A stretch of 24,051 bases of DNA, taken from Actinomycetes bacterium. GTDB lineage: Bacteria; Actinomycetota; Thermoleophilia; Solirubrobacterales; Solirubrobacteraceae. Below are positions 1 through 6,771 of this stretch, piece by piece. The position numbers were made by a program, and so were the translations under genes. Under the pieces are notes generated by a model. It did not search any database. It was not told where the DNA came from and was given only the letters and a program-made list of their open reading frames with translations. The DNA lies in contig JAEYAL010000170.1 in the NCBI GenBank assembly GCA_023404805.1, positions 1-24,051 of the forward strand, written 5' to 3'. The first letter of the stretch is position 1, and the number at the start of each line of letters is the position of its first letter.

Positions 1-3000
1 GACGTAGAGGTCCAGGCGCGTCGGGCAGATCGCCTCGCCGCCGACGGGCGGGGCCGTGCTCGGCGCCTGGGGATCCGGCGTGCCCGGGGTGTCGGGCGTC
101 GCGGGGGTGGCCGGGGTGTCGGGCGTCGTCGGGACGACCGGCGTGGTCGGCGTCACCGGCGTGGTCGGCCCGGGGCCGCCACCGCTGTCGGGCCGCTCCA
201 CCGTCTCGCAGCCGACGGCCGGATCGTCGGCATCGGCGACTGCGCGATCGCCAGCGCCCGCACCGCAGTCGACGGTCGTGTCGACCTCGCTGTCGCGCAC
301 GCGCAGCACGTCGTCGCCGTCGGTGCCGAACACGCGGTCCTTGCCAGCGCCGCCCGTCAGCTCGTCGTCGCCGGTGCCGCCTTCAAGCGCGTCGTCGCCC
401 GGGCCGCCGACGAGCACGTCGGCGCCCGAGGAGCCGTAGAGCACGTCGGCGCCGTCGCCTCCGCGGAGGTCGTCATCACCGCCTTCGCCATGCAGGCCGT
501 CGTCGCCGCCGGCCCCGTCGATCACGTCGTTCCCGCCGCCGCCGTACAGCTCCTGCTGGCCAGCGGTTCCGGTGATGTCGTCGTCGCCGTCGCCGCTGAG
601 GACGATCTCGACCGACGCTTCGACGTTGTCGTCCTCGTCGTCGCGGCCGTCGTTGGCGACGCCGTCAAGCGTGACGTTCTGATCGCCATGGAAGCCGAGG
701 CGGACCTGGTCGTAGATGCCAGGGCCGCCGACGAAGCGGTCGGCGTCCACGGTCGTGAAGTCGACCTCGCCGATCCACTCGCCGTGGAGGTTGTCGAAGT
801 CGCCCTCGCCACCGTCGAGGAGGTCGGCGCCGTTGCCACCGACCAGCAGGTCGGTGCCCGCGTCGCCGTAGATCCTGTCGTCGCCCGTGTTCGGCTCGCC
901 GTCCTGCGGCATGTCGTCGCCGTAGAGCTGGTCGTTGCCGCCCCCGCCGTGGATCTCGTCGTCGCCGTCGCCGCCGTGGATCGCGTCGGCGCTGCCCGTG
1001 CCGACGATCGTGTCGTCGCCGCCGCCGCCGTTAGTCACCGGGTCGACGGTGTCGGCGGGAGCCGACGGGATCACGATGTCGTCGGCGAACTCCGAGCCCG
1101 AGACGGCTTCGAAGTCGGCCGCGTAGTCGTCGCCCTCGCCCTGGTCGCCCGCGGCGTCTGGATCGGTGTCGACCGTGCCGTCGTTGGCGCCATCGCCGCC
1201 GCGCACGCGCGTGGCACCCGAGGCGCCGTCGAGCACGACGAGGTCGTCGCCCGAGCCGCTCACGACGCGGTCGGCGCCGGCGCCGCCCACGACGTAATCG
1301 TCGTCGGCGCCCGCGTCGAGCTGGTCGTCGCCATCGCCCGCGAACAGCCGGTCGAAGCCCGGCCCGGCGCTCAAGGTGTCGTCGCCGGCGGTGCAGCCGC
1401 AGTCGGCGTCTTCGCCGTAGAGGTCGTCGTCGCCAGCGCCGCCCGTGAGGGTGTCATCGCCGCCTTCGCCCCAGAGCCGGTCGCGGCCCGGGCCGCCGCT
1501 GATGGTGTCGTTGCCGTCGCCGCCGTGCACGTAGCGCGCGCCAGCAGCAGGTACGGCTGAGAAGTCGGCGGTGTCGTTGCCGTCGCCGAGCTCGCCGGTG
1601 AAGTCCGCGGTGACTGAGGCGTCGGCCACCACGCGGTCGCTGGTGTCATCGAGTCCCAGCAAGATGTTGGTGGTGTCCGGGCAGCTCACCTGGACGGCGG
1701 AGTCCTGCACGCAGCCCTCGCCCGGCTTGGCGATCAGCTCCAGGCCTTCGCGGCGCTCCTTGAAGACGACGGTCGCGTTGTCGCTCGTGCCCGTCTGCGA
1801 GACGAGGAGGTCGACGGCGTGGCCGGGAGCGTCGACGACCTGGGCCGTGACCCCGAGCTTGCCGATGGAGGCACCGACCGGCTCGGGCTCAGGCGTGCCG
1901 CCGGACTCTTCCATGATGTAGCGGTGGGCGACGATCTCGCTCGTGGCCTCGCCGCCCACGAGCAGCTTGCCGCCCGGCTCGAACGCGAGCGCCTCGCCAT
2001 GCCCGTCGCCATAGAGGGTGGCCTGCTCGTCGACGGTGCCGAACGGCCTGCTGTCGTAGCCGTTTTCGTTGAGCCGGAACACCGCGAAGTGCGACTCGGT
2101 GCCCTCGTAGTTCGTCGCGTACCCGGCGACCGTGACGCGGTTCAGCGAGTCCGTCACCGCTGCCGTGGCGCTCATCGCGCCGTCGCCGCCGTAGACGTAG
2201 GTGAACTGGCGGGTGCGGTTGCCGTCGCCCGCGAACGTCGTGTCGAGCGCGCCGGCCGCCGTGAGGCGCACCACGCGCATCGCGCCGTTCTGCACGACCG
2301 CGCCGGGATGGCTTCCGGCGTAGACCGTCGGCCGCATCGCGGTGCCGCTGCCGACCAGGATGATCCGGCCGGTGTTGTCGACGGTGATGTTCTCGATCTG
2401 CCCGGTGTCGGGCCCGCTTGAATTCGGGACGTCGTTGATGAAGGGGTAGGACTTCGTGCCGAAGCCCGAGTCGACCGTACCGCTGGCGTTGACCCGGATC
2501 ACGCGGATGGCGCTCCCGTCGACCCCGGGGGCCCCGTTGTGGCCGCCGATCACGATCCGCCCCTCCGTGATCACGGCGCCGCCGACGGCGGGCACATCGG
2601 TGAGGATCAGCCGCGACGTCGACGGGTCGGCGAACGACGGGTCGTGCTCAAGCCCGCCTCCCGCCGCGGGGCGGTACCCGACGACGAGCGTGCGGCCGCC
2701 GGTCCCGGACGTCTGGCCGTCGCCGACGACGACCAGGCGGGTGTACGGGTCGCCTGCGACGGGCGTGACCTCCTGCTCGAGCAAGGCGCGCACGCGCACG
2801 CCGGTCAGGCCGGGGAACGTTTCGACGAGGTGCGGGAACGGCGTGTCCGCGCTGCCGGCGTCATCGGCGCCGTCGGCCTGGCGGCGCACGACCGTCCACG
2901 AGCCGCCGGTGCCGCCCGCCTGGAGCCATTTGGAGCCGCGGCGCAGCAGCAGCGGCGGACCGGTCGTCGCGGCGCCCGGATCGAGCGCGTTGACCGGCCC

Positions 3001-3276
3001 GGTCAGGGTGCCGCTCCCGGAGAGCGTGGCCAGCAGCCAGCGCGAGCCGCCGCTAGCGGGCTGGGCTGCCGACAGCACCGCTCGCCCAGCGCCGTCGACC
3101 TCCAGGTCGCCGGTCTGCACGTCGGCGTGAAGCCCTCCCACCGCGGCGCGCGAGTTCGTGCCGTAGCTCGGATCTGGATCGCCCCACGGCGCAGGGGCCG
3201 CGTCCGCGAAGGAGGCGGCAGCGAGCAGAACCGAGCAAGCGAGCAGCAGCGCGCGGGGGCGACGGGCGCGGGACAA
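1..3276 (-). CDS. Large secreted protein: delta-60 beta-propeller plus RTX-like calcium-binding repeats (partial at the left edge)
   Basis: The frame is open from a TTG at 3276 to the window edge (1092 codons, C-terminus missing). The TTG is chosen because GGAGG lies 5 bases upstream and no ATG or GTG was found in frame nearby. Residues 1-30 form a signal peptide (Arg-rich start, LLLACSVLLAAASFADA). Residues about 40-460 hold repeats such as GRIVIGGHNG...IRVIRVNASGTVDSGFG, typical of the delta-60 repeat propeller. Residues about 580-975 hold many GGxGxDxLxGG nonapeptide units (GGDGNDTISGGPGRDRLWG, GGPGDDALEGG), which in RTX proteins bind calcium and fold as a beta-roll. A Pro/Thr linker (TPVTPTTPVVPTTPDTP) follows at about 1032-1072, then PPVGGEAICPTRLDLYV begins another domain. 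The protein is probably exported and surface-bound or released. No catalytic domain is visible, so the role (adhesin, scaffold or enzyme) is unknown. It is probably a separate unit from the TetR gene upstream (197 bases and two hairpins between). Confidence 0.85.
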   Translation of the reverse strand, partial: MSRARRPRALLLACSVLLAAASFADAAPAPWGDPDPSYGTNSRAAVGGLHADVQTGDLEVDGAGRAVLSAAQPASGGSRWLLATLSGSGTLTGPVNALDPGAATTGPPLLLRRGSKWLQAGGTGGSWTVVRRQADGADDAGSADTPFPHLVETFPGLTGVRVRALLEQEVTPVAGDPYTRLVVVGDGQTSGTGGRTLVVGYRPAAGGGLEHDPSFADPSTSRLILTDVPAVGGAVITEGRIVIGGHNGAPGVDGSAIRVIRVNASGTVDSGFGTKSYPFINDVPNSSGPDTGQIENITVDNTGRIILVGSGTAMRPTVYAGSHPGAVVQNGAMRVVRLTAAGALDTTFAGDGNRTRQFTYVYGGDGAMSATAAVTDSLNRVTVAGYATNYEGTESHFAVFRLNENGYDSRPFGTVDEQATLYGDGHGEALAFEPGGKLLVGGEATSEIVAHRYIMEESGGTPEPEPVGASIGKLGVTAQVVDAPGHAVDLLVSQTGTSDNATVVFKERREGLELIAKPGEGCVQDSAVQVSCPDTTNILLGLDDTSDRVVADASVTADFTGELGDGNDTADFSAVPAAGARYVHGGDGNDTISGGPGRDRLWGEGGDDTLTGGAGDDDLYGEDADCGCTAGDDTLSAGPGFDRLFAGDGDDQLDAGADDDYVVGGAGADRVVSGSGDDLVVLDGASGATRVRGGDGANDGTVDTDPDAAGDQGEGDDYAADFEAVSGSEFADDIVIPSAPADTVDPVTNGGGGDDTIVGTGSADAIHGGDGDDEIHGGGGNDQLYGDDMPQDGEPNTGDDRIYGDAGTDLLVGGNGADLLDGGEGDFDNLHGEWIGEVDFTTVDADRFVGGPGIYDQVRLGFHGDQNVTLDGVANDGRDDEDDNVEASVEIVLSGDGDDDITGTAGQQELYGGGGNDVIDGAGGDDGLHGEGGDDDLRGGDGADVLYGSSGADVLVGGPGDDALEGGTGDDELTGGAGKDRVFGTDGDDVLRVRDSEVDTTVDCGAGAGDRAVADADDPAVGCETVERPDSGGGPGPTTPVTPTTPVVPTTPDTPATPATPDTPGTPDPQAPSTAPPVGGEAICPTRLDLYV

Positions 3277-3398
3277 GGCGGCCTCCGAGGACCAGGCGGG
3301 GTGGGCAGCACCGCCTGCGCTCGCGACGGACGCGCGCAGACCGTGGGCCGGCCATTACAGCACCGGCTGCTCGACCGCGCCTAGCGATCTACCGGAAG

Positions 3399-3464
3399 GT
3401 GGCGCTTCCGCCACAAGGCAGCGCCGGTCATGCAGCTCGCCGCGGAGCGCATGACCGGCGCTGC
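3399..3464. terminator. Tandem hairpins between the TetR gene and the RTX gene
   Basis: Two perfect inverted repeats lie side by side. GTGGCG-CTTC-CGCCAC occupies 3399-3414, and a 16-base arm GCAGCGCCGGTCATGC at 3418-3433 pairs with its exact complement at 3449-3464 (15-base loop). They start 10 bases after the stop of the minus-strand TetR gene. There is no T-tract, so this is either a factor-assisted terminator or an operator; position favours termination. Confidence 0.45.
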
Positions 3465-3473
3465 AGGGTCGCG

Positions 3474-4169
3474 TTACGCGCTTGCGGCGTTGTCGACGTT
3501 CGTCACCACCGACCAGAGGATGTCGGTGGCGGTCTCGGCCAGCGCGTCGATCTCCCAGCGCTGGCCATCGACGAGCTCGCTCGTGACGACCTCGACGACG
3601 CCTCCGAGCATGCTGCGCGACAGCAGCGGCGTGATCGACCGCGATGGGATGTCGGGGTTCGCCTCGCGGCCGCGCTCGACGAGTTCAATCAGGAACCGGT
3701 CGAACTCCCCGCGCGCGTATTCGCGGGCCTCGCGCGACGCCTCGCTGAGCGTCACGAGCTCGAACACCATCGCCGTGGTGAACCGTGGCGACGCCTTGAG
3801 CAGCTCGAAGTAGCGGAGGAACCCGTCGTACATCACCTGGCGCCACGGCTTGCTGAAGTCGATGCTGTCGGCCACTGCCTCGGTGATCGAGTCGACGACC
3901 CGGCGGTGCAGCTCCAGGAAGACGGATTCCTTCGTCTCGAACTCGGCGTAGAACGTGCGTAGCGAGACGCGCGACTCCTTCGCGATGTCGGCGATGCGCG
4001 AGTTGCCGTAGCCATCGCGGGCGATGATCGCCGCGGTGCCTCGGATGATCCGCTCGCGCGGATGGCTCGGGTCGACCGCCCCGCGCGCCGACGGCACCTC
4101 AGCCACGTCGGCCGCCGGCGCGGCGATGGGCTGGCGCAGCCATTCCTCGGTCCCGCTGTCGCCTAGCAA
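3474..4169 (-). CDS. TetR/AcrR-family transcriptional regulator
   Basis: 231 residues if started at the TTG at 4169, which overlaps the stop of the upstream lipase gene (TTGCTAG) and so suggests translational coupling. GTG codons about 20 residues further in are alternatives. After a roughly 35-residue N-terminal extension comes a clear TetR DNA-binding domain: HPRERIIRGTAAIIARDG, then the helix-turn-helix SRIADIAKESRVSLRTFY (about 57-74) and AEFETKESVFLELH. The C-terminal ligand domain (about 90-231) is generic. It probably represses the DUF6801/lipase/TetR operon it belongs to and responds to an unknown, perhaps lipid-like, ligand; that is inference from context. TetR proteins normally act as dimers on palindromic operators. 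Confidence 0.9.
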   Translation of the reverse strand: MLGDSGTEEWLRQPIAAPAADVAEVPSARGAVDPSHPRERIIRGTAAIIARDGYGNSRIADIAKESRVSLRTFYAEFETKESVFLELHRRVVDSITEAVADSIDFSKPWRQVMYDGFLRYFELLKASPRFTTAMVFELVTLSEASREAREYARGEFDRFLIELVERGREANPDIPSRSITPLLSRSMLGGVVEVVTSELVDGQRWEIDALAETATDILWSVVTNVDNAASA

Positions 4170-5407
4170 TTTGGCTGTGAGGGTCGATTGGCGAAGCGGT
4201 CGCCGAGCCACGCGAGCACGTCGGGGTTCGGCCGCCCGACGTTCGTGATGTGCCCGCCGAGGTAGGTGCGCCACTGCAGGTCCATGCCGAGCGCGCAGTA
4301 CTTCGTGCGCAGCGCGAGCGCCTGGCGGAAGTCGACGACCTGGTCGTCGCTGGCGTGGTAGTCGAGCACCGGCACCGAGATCTTCTGGCGGCCGAGCGCG
4401 TTCTCGTCGATGCGCGTCAGCCACGGGATCGTGCCGAGCGGGCTCGGGTCGGTGTAGTCGACGGCCCGCTTGCCCGCATAGTCCGAGAAGATCTCGATCG
4501 TGCAGTCGTTGGCCTCGAGGTTGGCGAACACCGGCGCCGCTTCGGGCAGCAGGTAGTCGGCGAGCTTCAGCTCCGGGTAGGCGTTGTCGAGGCCGATCAG
4601 CGCGGTCATCTCGACGCCGAACGCCTTCTTGCCCTCGATGTTCAGGCCGACGTTGGCGAGGTTCGCGGGAACACCGCCCGCGGCGACACCGACGAGGTCG
4701 AGCTCCGGCGCGTACGTCTTCGCGAGCTCGCCGGCCCACAGCGCTCCGCCGCCGCCCTGCGAGTAGCCGCGGATCGCGATCTTCGGCTTCGCCGCCAGAC
4801 CTGCCTCCGGGAGGCGCGTCGCAGCGCGGGCCGCGTCGAGCACGGCGGGGCCCATCGAGCGCCCGACCACGTAGGTCGTCTCCGGGTTCTCGTGGTAGCC
4901 CTCGTAGTCGGTGACCGCGATGGCGTAGCCCGCTTTGAGCATGTCGTTGACGGCCGCCTGCTCGTAGAACGCGCCCGAGTTGATGAAGCGCGAGACGGTG
5001 CAGCGGAACGCCGGGCCGGTCGTGCCAGGCGCGAAGGTCACGAGCGGCGCGTTCGCCGCGGTGCCCGACTTCGGCACGAGGATCGTGCCGGTGACGACGT
5101 CGCGCTCCCCGAGGGCGTTCGTCGACAGGTACATGACCTGCCACGCGTTGGCGAGCTTGCGGGCCGTCGGCGGGCCGGCCTTCGCGGGCCGGGCGCGGAT
5201 GATGTCGCCGGGCTCGCCGGCGGGGATCGTCGCCGGAGGCGTGTAGAACGGATCGGGGTCGGCGTTCGGGGTCGGCGCCGGCTGGCTCCGGTCGATCACC
5301 GGAGCGGCCAAGGCCGTCGCAGCTGGCCCGAGCGGGCCGGCGAGCATCAGCGCCGCGAGCGAGGCTGCGGTGGCGCGGCCCGGCGTGGAGGAGAGGAAGC
5401 GGTACAT
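4163..5407 (-). CDS. Secreted lipase/esterase, alpha/beta hydrolase (secretory lipase family)
   Basis: 414 residues from ATG 5407, with GGAGG 8 bases upstream. Residues 1-35 are a signal peptide (LAALMLAGPLGPAATALAA), so the enzyme is exported. The fold is alpha/beta hydrolase of the secretory (LIP-type) lipase family: oxyanion-region VTFAPGTTG (123-131), nucleophile elbow GYSQG with Ser216, probable Asp354 or Asp355 in YHASDDQVVDF, and His386 in LGGHITN. Three cysteines outside the signal peptide (136, 302, 371) could form a disulfide. Length matches the family. Expected activity is hydrolysis of acylglycerols or other esters; the substrate cannot be read from the sequence. The gene lies 17 bases downstream of a DUF6801 gene and overlaps the start of a TetR gene, so the three probably form one transcript. 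Confidence 0.9.
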   Translation of the reverse strand: MYRFLSSTPGRATAASLAALMLAGPLGPAATALAAPVIDRSQPAPTPNADPDPFYTPPATIPAGEPGDIIRARPAKAGPPTARKLANAWQVMYLSTNALGERDVVTGTILVPKSGTAANAPLVTFAPGTTGPAFRCTVSRFINSGAFYEQAAVNDMLKAGYAIAVTDYEGYHENPETTYVVGRSMGPAVLDAARAATRLPEAGLAAKPKIAIRGYSQGGGGALWAGELAKTYAPELDLVGVAAGGVPANLANVGLNIEGKKAFGVEMTALIGLDNAYPELKLADYLLPEAAPVFANLEANDCTIEIFSDYAGKRAVDYTDPSPLGTIPWLTRIDENALGRQKISVPVLDYHASDDQVVDFRQALALRTKYCALGMDLQWRTYLGGHITNVGRPNPDVLAWLGDRFANRPSQPNC

Positions 5408-5424
5408 CGTGTGGTCCTCCAGGC

Positions 5425-6630
5425 CTAGGCGGCGGATTGCGGGGTGAGCGTGAGCGAAACGGAGTTGCCGCTGCCGGCCGCGAGCGGGCTGACGAGGCCG
5501 CTGAGCAGGCCGCAGCCGTTGAGGTCGCTGATCGCGAACTTGCCGCTGAGCGTGCCGCCGGTCGCGCGCGAGAACCCGGGCGCGCTGGCGAGGTTCACGT
5601 CCGAGAGCGACTTCGTCTGGCAGCTGTTGCCGCCCGCCAGGGGGATCGCGCCGAAGAGGCGCACCTCCTGCACCTTGATCCGCAGCTTGGTGTTCGTCGT
5701 GAGCACGCCGGCGGTGAGCTTGCCGGTGGTCTTGCCCGACGGCACGAAGGCCAGCTTCGTGGTGACGGGCAGGAAGCCGAGCGCCGTGAGCCGGGCCGAA
5801 GCCGGGTTCAGCAGGAGGTCGGCGGAGACGGCGCCGCCCTCGCCGTAGGTGGCGTTCGCGGTGCCGCGCAGTGCGACGGAGCCGCGCGTCAGCGTCTTCA
5901 GCTGCGCCGCACCGGCAAGCGCGTAAGCCTGCATGTTGCCCGGCGGCGTGGTGGGAGGCGTGGTGGGCGGGGTCGTCGGTGGGGTGGTCGGCGGGGTCGT
6001 CGACCCGTCGACGACGTTGATCGTCGCGAACGTGTTGTTCTGGCCCGGCGCCTGGAAGCACTCGGTCTCGAACGTGTCGACGCCCGTCAGCGTGCCGTCG
6101 GCCAGCCGCGGCGAGAGCTCCAGCACGAGATCGCCGATCGTGATCTTCACCGGGCCGAGCTCTTCGAGCGTGAGCGACGGCGTCTGCCCGGTCGCTGTCG
6201 TCGTGAAGCCGCCCGACGCCGGAAGCGTCGTTTTGGTGATCGTCGTCGGGACGCTGAGGTTCAGGCCAGTCCCGCTCGGGTTCGTGAGGCGGGCGGCGGC
6301 GGTGGCCTTGCCCTCGACGGTGACCGATTCCAGCGCCTTCAGGCCGTGCGTGGCCTGCGCGGAGACGTCGGCTTCGGCCTTGATGTCGAACGCGCCGGTG
6401 GGCTCGCCCGCCTGGACCGACGCGGGGATGTCGCTGGTGATGCGCAGCGCGAGCGGCTGCGGCGCCATCAGCGGGAAATTGCACGTGTAGTTCAGGGTCA
6501 CCGCGATCGGCGCGGCCTGAGCCGTCGGCGCACCTGCCGCGAGTGCGGCCGGAAGCAATGCGGAGGCGAGGGCCGCGGCCCGCAGGCGGCGGCGAGAAGT
6601 CTGGTGACGGCTCTGGGGGAGGTGAAGCAC
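5425..6630 (-). CDS. DUF6801-type secreted protein with (TTPP)5 linker and conserved C-terminal domain
   Basis: 401 residues from GTG 6630 (AAGGA 5 bases upstream). A signal peptide ends near residue 40 (GAPTAQAA). Residues about 41-205 match the DUF6801 type: it begins VTLNYTCNFPLMAPQPLALRI and contains GEPTGAFDIKAEADVSAQA. Residues 211-230 are five copies of TTPP. Residues 233-401 form a second domain with VPSGKTTGKL, RLFGAIPLAGGNSCQTKSL and ISDLNGCGLLSGLVSPL, closely matching the C-terminus of the next gene upstream (6772-8904). No catalytic motif is visible, and both domains look all-beta. It is probably a cell-surface or secreted structural/binding protein. It leads the operon with the lipase (17-base gap) and TetR. 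Function unknown. Confidence 0.88.
   Translation of the reverse strand: MLHLPQSRHQTSRRRLRAAALASALLPAALAAGAPTAQAAPIAVTLNYTCNFPLMAPQPLALRITSDIPASVQAGEPTGAFDIKAEADVSAQATHGLKALESVTVEGKATAAARLTNPSGTGLNLSVPTTITKTTLPASGGFTTTATGQTPSLTLEELGPVKITIGDLVLELSPRLADGTLTGVDTFETECFQAPGQNNTFATINVVDGSTTPPTTPPTTPPTTPPTTPPGNMQAYALAGAAQLKTLTRGSVALRGTANATYGEGGAVSADLLLNPASARLTALGFLPVTTKLAFVPSGKTTGKLTAGVLTTNTKLRIKVQEVRLFGAIPLAGGNSCQTKSLSDVNLASAPGFSRATGGTLSGKFAISDLNGCGLLSGLVSPLAAGSGNSVSLTLTPQSAA
5941..6000 (-). repeat. 12-base tandem repeat encoding (TTPP)5
   Basis: Five imperfect 12-base units encode the Thr-Thr-Pro-Pro linker of the DUF6801 protein (residues 211-230). Slippage here would change linker length in steps of four residues without breaking the frame. 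Confidence 0.8.
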
Positions 6631-6688
6631 GTGGGTCCTTCTGCTTAGACGGGGAAGAAGGGTGGGTTCTGGGGCCGACAGCCCGGGC

Positions 6689-6720
6689 GCGGCGCGCGGA
6701 CCCTGAATTCCGCGCGCCGC
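6689..6720. terminator. 12-bp GC-rich inverted repeat between the two DUF6801 genes
   Basis: GCGGCGCGCGGA at 6689-6700 and its exact complement TCCGCGCGCCGC at 6709-6720, with an 8-base loop, lie 51 bases past the stop of the minus-strand FN3 gene and 59 bases before the next start. There is no T-run. It probably ends the upstream transcript, which would make the two paralogues separate units. Confidence 0.4.
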
Positions 6721-6771
6721 AAACCCGTGTTCCGGCTGTCTCGTTGGTGCCTCTTGCGAGGCAGCTGTCTC

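Noticed and set aside
490..1560. 356-residue plus-strand frame rich in Val, Ala and Asp
   Set aside because: It is the antisense of the RTX repeats. The minus strand has the glycine/aspartate nonapeptides, and the plus-strand frame is only codon bias.
5437..6648. 403-residue plus-strand frame opposite the DUF6801 gene
   Set aside because: Arg/Glu-rich shadow with no recognisable domain. The minus strand has a signal peptide and conserved domains.
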